Below, piece after piece: positions 8,545 through 17,147 of a DNA stretch of 64,000 nt. Source of the stretch: Bacteroidales bacterium (lineage in GTDB: Bacteria > Bacteroidota > Bacteroidia > Bacteroidales > UBA932). How positions within the stretch are numbered: the first letter of the stretch is position 1; every line of letters begins with the position of its first letter. Position numbers and translations under genes: made by a program. The notes beneath the pieces are model-generated. The model was not told where the DNA came from and searched no databases. It saw only the letters and a program-made list of their open reading frames with translations. The stretch is from NCBI GenBank assembly GCA_017439305.1, contig JAFSJK010000034.1, forward strand, positions 41,175 to 105,174, in the 5' to 3' direction.

Positions 8545-10221
8545 ATGAAACTAGACAGAATCGCTATATTCATTCTCGCCTGTCTCATCCCGGCCTCGTG
8601 CGTCGACCTCAACTATACCGAGGAGACCACGCGTGACGAAGAGTGGACCTATGAATACTTCGAGAATGGTATCAAGAACATGGTATTCGACGTTTACGCC
8701 CAGGTCTACAACAACGAATTCGGGAACAACAGCGCCTATTTCCTGGCCAGTGCCACCGACGAGGCCCAGTATGCGCTGGAGACCGGTGCCGTGAACAACT
8801 ATGTCAACGGCGGTTGGAGCCCTGCCAACCCCTATTCGAACATCTGGACGAAGTCCTACACGGCCATTGCCGATGTCTGCATGTATCTGGAGAAACTGGA
8901 TGAAGCGGACATCACGGAATGGCAGTACAATCCGGATTATTCTCTCTGGGTCCAGCAGATGGAACTGTTCCCGTATGAGCTCCGTTTCCTCCGGGCCTAC
9001 TTCTATTTTGAACTGTTCCGTACATACGGCGATGTCCCGCTGGTGACGACGACGCTCACCAATGCGCAGGCGAACAGCATCACCCGCACGCCGGCCGACC
9101 AGATCGTGAAGTTCATCGTGGACGAGTTGGACGAGATCGCCCCTTACCTGCCGGTCACCTATCTTACGGAGGTGAACAGCGAGGTCGGGCGTGCCACCCG
9201 CATCGCGGCCTATGCCCTGAAAGCCCGTACGCTGCTGTATGCGGCCTCTCCGCTGTTCAACCCCACGGGTGACAAGTCCAAGTGGGAGAAGGCGGCCGAA
9301 GCCTGCAAATTCATCCTGGACAATGCGGGCAACTGGGGCCTGAAACTCAGCGCCTACGGTTCTCTCTGGGGCCACGATGCCTTCTACAACCCGGAGCTGA
9401 TCTTCGGACTCGGCCGCGGTGAGGACAACGCTTTCGAGATGGCCAACTATCCGGTCGGCGTCGAGAACGGCTCCTCCGGCAACTGCCCGACGCAGAGCCT
9501 CGTGGACCAGTATGAGTTCCAGGATAACGGTGAGACTTTCCGGTCGCGTTATCCCGGCAGCATCGACCTTTCCGTCGTGAATCCCTATGAGGGACTGGAT
9601 CCCCGCTTCGCCCTCACGGTCGTGAAGAACGGCGACAGCTGGCCTACCAACAATGCCCAGAAGAAGGCGATCGAAACTTTCACCGGCGGATTCAACGCCT
9701 CCCCGAAGTACGGCGCCACACCTACGGGTTATTATCTGCGCAAGTATGTCGACGGTTCCTGCGTCACGACGGCTGACAACCAGACCACCCGGCGTCACAC
9801 CTGGATCATTTTCCGCCTGGGCGAGTTCTATCTCGACTATGCCGAGGCCGTGTTCAACGCTACGGGAAGCGCCAATGACGCCACCTATGGCCTGACGGCG
9901 AACGAAGCCGTCAACAAACTCCGGGAGCGTGCCGACATCCAGATGCCGAAGTTCACCGAGGACGGTGCCGCCTGGGTCGCGCGTTACGAGCGCGAGCGCC
10001 TGGTGGAACTGGCCTTCGAGAACCACCGTTTCTGGGATGTGCGCCGCTGGAAGAAGGGTCCTGAGTATTTCCGGACCATCCAGGTCGCGAACATCAACAG
10101 TTCCCTGCAGCTCACCCGTTCCACGGTCAACCGCCAGTGGGATGACAAGTACTACTTCTATCCGATTCCGCAGACGGAGCTGAAGAAGAACCCCAACCTC
10201 ACCCAGAATCAGGGATGGTAG
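8545..10221 (+). CDS. xusD: Second SusD/RagB-family lipoprotein (XusD-like)
   Basis: Partner of the short SusC that ends 14 bases upstream. The lipoprotein signal is MKLDRIAIFILACLIPASC, with the lipid-bearing Cys at residue 19. SusD traits include 'ELRFLRAYFYFELFRTYGDVPLVTTTL', 'AAYALKARTLLYAASPLFNPTGD', 'FRLGEFYLDYAEAVFNATG' and 'YERERLVELAFENHRFWDVRRWKKG'. The end 'YFYPIPQTELKKNPNLTQNQGW' is the classic SusD C-terminus. The length (558) is normal. It should sit on the cell surface over its transporter. The substrate, xylan or xylo-oligosaccharides, is inferred from the locus. Confidence 0.93.
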   Translation: MKLDRIAIFILACLIPASCVDLNYTEETTRDEEWTYEYFENGIKNMVFDVYAQVYNNEFGNNSAYFLASATDEAQYALETGAVNNYVNGGWSPANPYSNIWTKSYTAIADVCMYLEKLDEADITEWQYNPDYSLWVQQMELFPYELRFLRAYFYFELFRTYGDVPLVTTTLTNAQANSITRTPADQIVKFIVDELDEIAPYLPVTYLTEVNSEVGRATRIAAYALKARTLLYAASPLFNPTGDKSKWEKAAEACKFILDNAGNWGLKLSAYGSLWGHDAFYNPELIFGLGRGEDNAFEMANYPVGVENGSSGNCPTQSLVDQYEFQDNGETFRSRYPGSIDLSVVNPYEGLDPRFALTVVKNGDSWPTNNAQKKAIETFTGGFNASPKYGATPTGYYLRKYVDGSCVTTADNQTTRRHTWIIFRLGEFYLDYAEAVFNATGSANDATYGLTANEAVNKLRERADIQMPKFTEDGAAWVARYERERLVELAFENHRFWDVRRWKKGPEYFRTIQVANINSSLQLTRSTVNRQWDDKYYFYPIPQTELKKNPNLTQNQGW

Positions 10222-10241
10222 TATTTTTAAGGATTTCGATT

Positions 10242-12800
10242 ATGAAGAAGATATTTGCATATATTGGATGGGTGCTGACCGTCGTCCTGCTCGGCACGCT
10301 GGCGGCCTGCAACCCCAAGGAGATCGACGAATCGGCCGACCTCGGGCTGAACATCAAGGTGTTCTTTCCGACCAAGGTCGTCGCCGGGCAGCCGATGACC
10401 ATCAACGGCTCCGGTTTTTCGGACGTAACGCAGATCGTGTTCCCGGGTGACGTCACTGTCACCGACTTCGAGAAGGTCGGCGGCGGGATGATCCGCGTCA
10501 TCGCCCCGTCCGGCATCGCCGCCGAAGGCGGTAAGCTGATTGTCCGGACCGCTTCCGAGCAGGCGGAGTCCCGGGTACCGCTCACCCTGGGCAATACCGT
10601 CGTTTCCGGTTTCTCCAAGCAGGAGGGCGAGGACATCTCGGGTGGCGAGCAGCTGACCGTTTTCGGTACCGACCTCGAGTTCATCTGCCGGGCCGAACTG
10701 ATTGACTCCGAAGGTAATCCACTGATCCTCGAGGACGAGCAGTTCCACCGCAAGGGCACGAACACGGTGATTATCACCATCCCGAAACAGATTTTCGAGG
10801 GGACCTGGGTCGGCAAGCTCTACACCTTTGACGGAAAGGAGATTCTGCTGCCGGAGCTGAACTACAAGCCGGGTGGCGGTCACTGGGAGACTGTCAAGAC
10901 GGTCTTCTGGACGAACGACGATCCCGAGGGACATGGTCCGGCCAACTGGAACGGCACGTACCGCTTCGCCCTGGAGGGTCACGACGGTGCCAACGAGTGT
11001 ATCGCGGAGCTCCCGCAGGATGTCTGGGACATCATCAAGAACGGCACGTTCTACGCGACATTCCAGCTGGATCCGAACTGGTACCAGATCCGCATCACCA
11101 ACGGTCACTGGTCCGTGCAGTGGCAGGGTGCCGACAACGACTTCAAGCCCGGCAACATGGACGACCAGCTCATTCCGAACGAAGACGGAACGCGCACGCT
11201 CGAAATCACCTTCGGCAGCGATCCGCTGGTGGAGACGCTCGACGATAAGCACCTGCTCTTCACGGGTAGCGGCAACACGCTGATGGAACTCTTCTCCCTG
11301 GAAGAGGTCTGGATCGACGACGGAGGTGAAACCGGTCCCGTTCAAGAGGTTATCTGGACGAACGAGACGGGTGAAGGCCCGGCCGATTGGGGTAACTTGA
11401 ATTACCGCTTCGGCCTGGACGGTCACGACGGCAACAACGAGTGTGATGCGACCTTCCCGCAGGAGATTTGGAACCGGATCAAGTCCGAGACGTTCTATGC
11501 GCTGATCGAGGGTGCTTCCCCGCAGATCCGTATCACGGACGGCTGGTGGTCCGCCAATCTCACGCCGGATGACATCAAGCCCGGCAGCGACCTGCTCATC
11601 GACAATGGCGACGGAACCTGGACCATCGTGGTCAACCTGAGCGGTGCCGACGCGCTTCTTGCCGTGCTGGATGCCCAGCATCTGCTCTTCACCGGCGGAG
11701 GATTCACCCTGCTGAAACTCTTCTTCCAGGAGGGTGGTCCCACTCCTCCTGGCGGCGGTGGTGACGAACCTGGCGGCGGCGATGAACCTGGCGGCGGCGA
11801 TGAACCCATCAAGACGGAGGGAACCGTCATCTGGAATACGGAAACGGCGTTTGCCGACTGGAGCGCCACCATCCTCATCGGCCCCGAGAAGTTTGCCGAT
11901 GCCCAGGAGGGAGACATCATCCGCGTGTACCTTAAAGACAAGGGCAGTGACTACAATCCGATCTTCAAGCATGCGGAAGACTGGTCCGACTGGTCCGAGT
12001 TCCAGGGTGCTAAGGTGGACGGTGACGGATACTTCGAGGCCGCGATTCCGGCCGGTGCGCTGGACGAACTGAAGTCCAAGGGTCTGCGTTTCCAGGGTGT
12101 CGGTTTCACTATCGCTGCGGTAACGCTCATCGGGAGCGGTCCCGAGACGGAAGGAACCGTCATCTGGGATACGGTCACCGCGTTTGACAGTTGGAACGCG
12201 ACCATCCTCATCGGCCCCGAGAAGTTTGCCGACGCCAAGGAGGGTGACATCGTCCGTGTGTACCTCAAGGACAAGAACAGCGACTACCTTCCGATCTTCA
12301 AGCATGCGGAGGACTGGTCCGACTGGACCGAGTTCCAGAGTGCGAAGGTGGACGGAGACGGGTACTTCGAGGCTCCGGTTCCGGCCGGTGCGCTGGACGA
12401 GCTGACGTCCAAGGGCTTGCGTTTCCAGGGTGTCGGTTTCACGGTCGCTGCGGTGACGCTGATCCCGGGTCCTCCTCAGTATGAGGGAACCGTCATCTGG
12501 GATACGGAAACGGTGTTTGCGGACTGGAGCGCCACCATCCTCATCGGTGCCGACCGGTTTGCCGACGCCCAGGAGGGCAACATCATCCGTGTGTATACCA
12601 AGGACAAGGGCAGTGACTACAATCCGATCTTCAAGCACGAGAACTGGAGCGACTGGACGGAATTCCAGGGTCAGAAAGAAGAAGGCGACGGGTACTTCGA
12701 GGCTCCGGTTCCGGCCGGCGCGCTGGACGAACTCCGGTCCACCGGCCTCCGTTTTCAGGGCGTCGGATTCACCATTGTCAAAGTGACCATGATCCCGTAA
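10242..12800 (+). CDS. xusE: Multi-module surface glycan-binding lipoprotein (XusE-like)
   Basis: A surface lipoprotein lying between the second SusD and the GH10, the position of XusE in known xylan systems. ATG 10242 gives a lipoprotein signal (MKKIFAYIG..., lipobox LAAC). Two IPT/TIG-like beta-sandwich domains follow (about residues 25-215), which usually act as spacers from the membrane. Two related modules come next (about 217-360 and 366-498; 'GHDGANEC'/'GHDGNNEC' and 'DDKHLLFTG'/'DAQHLLFTG'). A GGGDEP-repeat linker (505-522) leads to three near-identical modules in tandem (about 526-852; 'GTVIWDTETVFADWSATILIG', 'WSDWTEFQG', 'GLRFQGVGFT'). Tryptophan-rich repeats suggest multivalent binding, probably of xylan. 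No catalytic motif was found. The module families were not recognised with certainty. Confidence 0.82.
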   Translation: MKKIFAYIGWVLTVVLLGTLAACNPKEIDESADLGLNIKVFFPTKVVAGQPMTINGSGFSDVTQIVFPGDVTVTDFEKVGGGMIRVIAPSGIAAEGGKLIVRTASEQAESRVPLTLGNTVVSGFSKQEGEDISGGEQLTVFGTDLEFICRAELIDSEGNPLILEDEQFHRKGTNTVIITIPKQIFEGTWVGKLYTFDGKEILLPELNYKPGGGHWETVKTVFWTNDDPEGHGPANWNGTYRFALEGHDGANECIAELPQDVWDIIKNGTFYATFQLDPNWYQIRITNGHWSVQWQGADNDFKPGNMDDQLIPNEDGTRTLEITFGSDPLVETLDDKHLLFTGSGNTLMELFSLEEVWIDDGGETGPVQEVIWTNETGEGPADWGNLNYRFGLDGHDGNNECDATFPQEIWNRIKSETFYALIEGASPQIRITDGWWSANLTPDDIKPGSDLLIDNGDGTWTIVVNLSGADALLAVLDAQHLLFTGGGFTLLKLFFQEGGPTPPGGGGDEPGGGDEPGGGDEPIKTEGTVIWNTETAFADWSATILIGPEKFADAQEGDIIRVYLKDKGSDYNPIFKHAEDWSDWSEFQGAKVDGDGYFEAAIPAGALDELKSKGLRFQGVGFTIAAVTLIGSGPETEGTVIWDTVTAFDSWNATILIGPEKFADAKEGDIVRVYLKDKNSDYLPIFKHAEDWSDWTEFQSAKVDGDGYFEAPVPAGALDELTSKGLRFQGVGFTVAAVTLIPGPPQYEGTVIWDTETVFADWSATILIGADRFADAQEGNIIRVYTKDKGSDYNPIFKHENWSDWTEFQGQKEEGDGYFEAPVPAGALDELRSTGLRFQGVGFTIVKVTMIP
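11754..11807 (+). repeat. Three 18-bp in-frame repeats coding a Gly-Asp-Glu-Pro linker
   Basis: Three consecutive 18-base units (11754-11771, 11772-11789, 11790-11807) each encode GGGDEP. They form a flexible acidic linker between the two halves of the glycan-binding lipoprotein. The units differ only at a few third positions, so copy number could change by slippage without breaking the frame. Confidence 0.9.
11817..12797 (+). repeat. Three tandem 333-bp-period coding repeats (glycan-binding module)
   Basis: The repeats begin at 11817, 12150 and 12483, exactly 333 bases (111 codons) apart. Each encodes the same module of about 105 residues running from GTVIW to a 'GFT(I/V)...VT(L/M)I' end. 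The third copy has one codon fewer in the HAEDWSDW segment (HENWSDW). Nucleotide similarity between copies is obviously high, with long identical runs such as the stretch coding 'ATILIG'. This implies recent duplication or ongoing gene conversion. Confidence 0.92.
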
Positions 12801-12824
12801 GTGTCTGTTGGTTAATGTAAGGAA

Positions 12825-12854
12825 AGAAGGCTGGCCGAATCCGGCCGGCCTTCT
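12825..12854 (+). terminator. Intergenic hairpin between glycan-binding protein and GH10 genes
   Basis: The left arm (12825-12837) and right arm (12842-12854) pair over 13 positions, with a 4-base loop and one G-U wobble, forming a strong GC-rich stem. It lies 24 bases after the xusE-like stop and 13 bases before the GH10 start, and no clear T-run follows. It could be a partial terminator or an mRNA-stabilising stem that sets expression of binding/uptake genes against the enzyme gene. It need not stop all transcription. Confidence 0.55.
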
Positions 12855-12867
12855 CTCAAAAAGGAAT

Positions 12868-15018
12868 ATGAAAAGCTTTTCCAGACTGTTATTCATTTCG
12901 CTCCTTGCCGTGGCCGCCTGGTCCTGCGGGAAGGACGATCCGGCCGGCCCCGAACCGGGGAAGGACAAACCCGAAGAGCCGGCCGTCAAGCCGGATCCGC
13001 CGGCCCCGGAAAAGGTCGTGGATTTTGACAAGTTTCCCTTGAAGGACCTCGCCGCGAAAGCGGGGATCAAACTGGGTGTGTCGTTCACTTATTGGGAATA
13101 CAGGAACAACCCCGCCGTCCAGAGCATCCTGATGCGCGACTTTGCCGCCGTCACCTTCGGCAACGAGATGAAGCACGATGCCATCGTCCAGGCGGACGGC
13201 CGGTATCGTTTCACGGCGGCTGACGAAATGGCCGGCTGGGCGAAAGCGTGCGGGACCGAGTTGTTCGGACATACGCTCGGCTGGCACAGCCAGCAGCAGC
13301 GTACCTACTTGAACTCCCTGATAGCCAACGCTTCCAAAAACAATGCAGCCTCGCTTCTGAAGAACAACTGGAACTTCGAGAGCGGTACTCTGGACGGCTT
13401 TGTCGCCAACGGTTTTGAGGTCTTTACGAGCCTGTATGATGTTTTCACCGGCGATTATGCCGCGAAGGCCGTCCTGGACGGTGCCTCCCTCCAGCTTGAC
13501 GTGGACATCGAAGCCGGGCAATCCTATACCGTCTCCTTCTGGGCCAAGTCCCTGGGTGCCGAAGGAACGGTAGGGGTCCTTTCCGGCGATGGCCAGGGTG
13601 CGCAGACGCGTGTCTCTTCCCAGTGGAGCAAGTACTCCATTACCCTGGAAACCGGGTTCGTGGGCGAATTCGCCTACCGGATTATCTGTTCCAAGGACGT
13701 GGTAGTCGACAACATCCGCGTCATCGGAGACGGCAGTGTCCCTTCCGGCGACAGCTACATCAACCCGGCTGCCATCGACGGCGGCATCGATTTCGAGAGC
13801 CTGACGGCCGGCGGCGCCGGCCAGCTTACCTCGTCAGGCCTTTTCGTACAGGTGAACGGGCCTGAGTATGTGACCGTTACGGGTGATAATCCCCATAGCG
13901 GCGCCCTGTCGCTCAAGATGGACAACGCGGACGGACATTGTGCGGACAGCTGGGATGTCCAGGTAGTCACGAAGTCCTTCGCCGTCAAGGCTGGAACCAC
14001 TTACCGGATCGCCTGGTACGCCCGGGCTTCCCGGGAGGCCGACCTCCAAATCGACATCCGGGGAGACGGTGACGTCCAGTACCGGAATTCCGCCTGGGGG
14101 CAGTTCCCGAAGGTAGGCACCGACTGGACTTACCAATGGCTGGATTACACCGTGCAATCGGGGAATGACCTCTCCATCGGCTTCTTCGGCGGCACGGAAG
14201 CGGTCGCGTACTATATCGATGACATCCAGCTGTTTCCGGCCTCGGCGGCGGCCTCCGCGCCCCGGCGCGCTCCTGCCCTCAAGGCTGGTTTTAATCTGGA
14301 CGGTGAACTGGTGAATGACGCCATCGGCTTCGTGTACCGCGACTGGGTATATGCGATGGTCGGACACTTCGACGTGTACGGTTGGGACGTCGTGAACGAA
14401 ACGTTCTCCGACTGGCCTGTCGATTTCCGCAACGCGCAGAATACCGACCTTTCCAGGAACTTCGTCTGGGGACTGTATTTCAAGAGTACCAAGGACTGGG
14501 TGGACAAGGCCTTCGCGTATGCTACCGATGCCTTGCAGCGCAACGGGAAGACAGCCGTCCTGTACCTGAACGATTACAATCTCGAGACGATCGATGCCAA
14601 ACGGAAAGCTTACTGTGACTATGTGAAAGGAAATCCGCAGGTAACCGGCGCAGGTTCCCAGATGCATCTGGACATGGCCACGCAGGACCTTAAGGGCAAG
14701 ATCGTCGCCTCCCTCACGGACCTGACCGCAACCGGCAGGATGGTCCGCATTTCCGAGCTGGACATCAAGTGTACCGACCTGACAGCGCAGGCGGACCTGT
14801 ACAAGTTCATCTTCCAGAAATACCTGGAAATCGTCCCGGAGGCCCAGCGCGGCGGAATCACCATCTGGGGCATCAATGACAAGGATTCCTGGGTGGGCGA
14901 GAACAATGCGCCGCTCCTGTACCGCGGTGACACCTACACCCGCAAGCCCGCTTATGAGGCGCTTTACCTCTATCTCTGCGAGCTGGCCGGGGAAGATCCT
15001 TACCGGGAAGTGAATTGA
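12868..15018 (+). CDS. xyn10C: GH10 endo-beta-1,4-xylanase with CBM4-like modules inserted in the catalytic domain
   Basis: This endo-xylanase should cut xylan at the cell surface before uptake. ATG 12868, preceded by AAGGA, gives a lipoprotein signal with Cys20 (AWSC) and then a Pro/Glu/Lys linker. The GH10 domain starts near residue 55 ('LGVSFTYWEYRNNPAVQSIL', 'FGNEMKHD', 'LFGHTLGWHSQQ') and is interrupted at about residue 155. Two CBM4/9-like beta-sandwiches occupy about 165-460. The barrel then resumes with the acid/base Glu511 in WDVVNE and the nucleophile Glu630 in ISELDIK, ending with 'GITIWGINDKDSW'. This split arrangement is characteristic of Xyn10C-type enzymes that follow xusE, which supports the symbol. 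Its 3' end overlaps the convergent GH67 gene by 19 bases. Confidence 0.95.
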   Translation: MKSFSRLLFISLLAVAAWSCGKDDPAGPEPGKDKPEEPAVKPDPPAPEKVVDFDKFPLKDLAAKAGIKLGVSFTYWEYRNNPAVQSILMRDFAAVTFGNEMKHDAIVQADGRYRFTAADEMAGWAKACGTELFGHTLGWHSQQQRTYLNSLIANASKNNAASLLKNNWNFESGTLDGFVANGFEVFTSLYDVFTGDYAAKAVLDGASLQLDVDIEAGQSYTVSFWAKSLGAEGTVGVLSGDGQGAQTRVSSQWSKYSITLETGFVGEFAYRIICSKDVVVDNIRVIGDGSVPSGDSYINPAAIDGGIDFESLTAGGAGQLTSSGLFVQVNGPEYVTVTGDNPHSGALSLKMDNADGHCADSWDVQVVTKSFAVKAGTTYRIAWYARASREADLQIDIRGDGDVQYRNSAWGQFPKVGTDWTYQWLDYTVQSGNDLSIGFFGGTEAVAYYIDDIQLFPASAAASAPRRAPALKAGFNLDGELVNDAIGFVYRDWVYAMVGHFDVYGWDVVNETFSDWPVDFRNAQNTDLSRNFVWGLYFKSTKDWVDKAFAYATDALQRNGKTAVLYLNDYNLETIDAKRKAYCDYVKGNPQVTGAGSQMHLDMATQDLKGKIVASLTDLTATGRMVRISELDIKCTDLTAQADLYKFIFQKYLEIVPEAQRGGITIWGINDKDSWVGENNAPLLYRGDTYTRKPAYEALYLYLCELAGEDPYREVN

Positions 15019-17027
15019 TTCCTGGCCAGGTGTTCGATGACCGGATGCCCCTCCGCATCATGGATGGGCATTCCCAGGTTGTCGGAGCGGATGGCACTGT
15101 TCAGGAGCGAGTCGATGGGCGTCTCCAGCGGAGCGACGTCGGCAGGGAGGGGGCGCTTGGAGAACAATTGGAAATAACCCACGCAGGCATCGCGCCACCA
15201 GCGGGCGTCAGCGGCCTGGATGGCCAGTTTCCCGGAAGTCTGATCCCAAAGGGCTGGAGCCACATAGGGCTTCAGCCCTTTCCAGGTCTCCCGGAAGCCG
15301 TCCACCGTCCGGATGCCGCGGTCGTAGTGGAGGCAGATTTCGTCCCAGAGGGTGCGTCCGGACTTCATGGGATGGTCCCAGGGCAGGTGGTGGAACCAGA
15401 GCAGGAGATTCTCGGGGCAGGTTTCCGGGTCGTTGAGGGTCGATGCCCAGGGCTCATTGTACTGGTCCACGTTGCCGGAACCGCTGCGGGTGCGGTCGAA
15501 ACCGATCCCCGCGGAGTCGGCCTGGTGATAATAGGCCGGGGTCCAGTCGGGACGGCCCAGGCGCTCCCAGGGCATGGGACCGTAGTGCGTGCCACCGAAC
15601 AGATGGTGCAGTCCCAGGGGCATTTCGTAATCGACGACGGCCTCGCGGGAGGCCATCATCATCTCCCGGACAGGATCCACAAATTTCTTTCCGAAGGTCT
15701 TGAACGACATGCCGGCCGGCCGGATGAAGGTCTGGCGGATCCATTCGTCGGCAATCTCCTCCGCGGACAGTTCCGGATTCCAGGCGAGGCGGCCGAAAGC
15801 GTACCAGTTGGCCTGGGCGAACACATAGCCGCAGAAACCAGGATCCTGGCCCGTATTGGCGACCCCGGCGATGGCTGTCACCATCTTCGCCACCGTGGAG
15901 CCGGGACCGTCGCGGTACGTATCGGCCTGGAGGCATTCCTCCCAGGTCGTCCCGTGGTAGGCAAGGTGGTTGGAGAAGCCCAGGTATTCCTGCGTAATCT
16001 GGAACTCCATCATCATCTGCGTGTTACGGAGCTTCCCGAACAAGGGACTGAAGGGTTCGCGCGGCTGGAAGTCCACCGGTCCGTTCTTGATCTGGACGAT
16101 TACGTTGTCAGCGAACTTTCCGTCCAGCGGAAGGAATTCCTCCACGGCCTGATTGGCCCGGTCGGGACTCGTGGGGCTGTAGACGAAGGCCCGCCACATG
16201 ACGATGCCGCCGTAGGGCTTCAGCGCCTCCGCCAGCATGTTGGCCCCGTCGGCGTGGGTACGGCCGTAATCCTGCGGACCGGCCTGGCCTTCGGAATTGG
16301 CCTTCACCAGGAAACCGCCGAAATCCGGGATGGCCTGGTAGATTTCCCGGGCCTTGTTTTTCCACCATTTCCGCACGGCGGGATTCAGCGGGTCGCCGCT
16401 GGTGAGTCCGCTCAGGGTGATGGGGCTGGTCCATTTGATGGACAGGTAGGTCTTGATTCCGTATTCGCGGAGGATGCCTGCGATCTTCGCCACCCGGGCG
16501 ATATGTTCCGCATCCAGGATCAACGGATTGGAATTCACGTTGTTGAGGACGGCTCCGTTCAGGCCCACGGAGGCACAGAGCTCTCCGTAGCGGCGGATGC
16601 GCTCCACCGGAATCTCCGGGGCGGTCCACTCCCACATGGACAGGCCCGCATAGCCCCGCTCCACGGTGTCGTCCAGGTTGTCCCAGTGGTTCAGGATGCG
16701 GAGGTCGTAGAAGGGCTTCTCCTGGATGTCCAGTCCGGGATGGACCTGTCCCATCGTCTCCATCCGCTGCAAGGCGTACAGCCCGTAGCGAAGGCCTGCG
16801 TCAGAGCCTGCATCCACATGCATCCGGCCTTCGGGATCTTCGTAGATATGGTATCCTTCCGCGGGCAGGGACTTGTCGACCTGCGTATCCACGGAGACGC
16901 GGATTTCGCTGATGGACCGGCCGGCGGCCAGCCAGAGGTCGGTCCCGTCTTGCAACGGGGCTTGTACGAACGAGTTGCAGGCGGAAAGCAGCACTGCGAA
17001 AGCGGTAAGCAAAGGGAATCTGTGCAT
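15000..17027 (-). CDS. GH67 alpha-glucuronidase
   Basis: GH67 enzymes remove (4-O-methyl)glucuronic acid from the non-reducing end of xylo-oligosaccharides, so this complements the neighbouring GH10. The N-terminus has a lipobox (LLSAC, Cys17), predicting a lipoprotein facing the periplasm or surface. Family landmarks are 'LRILNHWDNLDDTVERGYAG', 'SVGLNGAVLNNVN', 'TYLSIKWTSP', 'FGGFLVKANSEGQAGP', 'WRAFVYSP', 'IQIKNGPVDFQPREPFSPLFG'-like text, 'GNVDQYNEPWASTLNDP' and 'LLLWFHHLPWDHPM'. The length (675) is typical. It is transcribed against the GH10 gene and divergently from the GH9-type gene. Confidence 0.95.
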   Translation of the reverse strand: MHRFPLLTAFAVLLSACNSFVQAPLQDGTDLWLAAGRSISEIRVSVDTQVDKSLPAEGYHIYEDPEGRMHVDAGSDAGLRYGLYALQRMETMGQVHPGLDIQEKPFYDLRILNHWDNLDDTVERGYAGLSMWEWTAPEIPVERIRRYGELCASVGLNGAVLNNVNSNPLILDAEHIARVAKIAGILREYGIKTYLSIKWTSPITLSGLTSGDPLNPAVRKWWKNKAREIYQAIPDFGGFLVKANSEGQAGPQDYGRTHADGANMLAEALKPYGGIVMWRAFVYSPTSPDRANQAVEEFLPLDGKFADNVIVQIKNGPVDFQPREPFSPLFGKLRNTQMMMEFQITQEYLGFSNHLAYHGTTWEECLQADTYRDGPGSTVAKMVTAIAGVANTGQDPGFCGYVFAQANWYAFGRLAWNPELSAEEIADEWIRQTFIRPAGMSFKTFGKKFVDPVREMMMASREAVVDYEMPLGLHHLFGGTHYGPMPWERLGRPDWTPAYYHQADSAGIGFDRTRSGSGNVDQYNEPWASTLNDPETCPENLLLWFHHLPWDHPMKSGRTLWDEICLHYDRGIRTVDGFRETWKGLKPYVAPALWDQTSGKLAIQAADARWWRDACVGYFQLFSKRPLPADVAPLETPIDSLLNSAIRSDNLGMPIHDAEGHPVIEHLARNQFTSR

Positions 17028-17147
17028 CGCGGGGGTCTTTCTTTTTCACAAGATAGTCAAAATCCCTCAAAATTGATAGAATATGATGCAAACTTGCATA
17101 TCCTTCTCCGGGAGAATCCCTAACTTGGTTGCGAAATAACCAAGCAA
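17028..17147. promoter_or_regulatory. Divergent promoter region with palindromic operator candidate
   Basis: This 120-bp gap separates the GH67 gene (minus) from the GH9-type gene (plus). It contains ATGCAAACTTGCAT at 17086-17099, a perfect inverted repeat with 6-base arms and a 2-base centre. Two further short inverted repeats follow: TTCTC/GAGAA near 17104-17116, and TTGGTT/AACCAA near 17125-17143 close to the GH9 start. TAACTTGG around 17121 resembles the TAnnTTTG element with one mismatch. A shared operator for both genes is an inference. Confidence 0.4.

Noticed and set aside
11754-12797. CRISPR-like array
   Set aside because: The repeats are in-frame coding modules of a lipoprotein, with no short unique spacers and no cas genes nearby.
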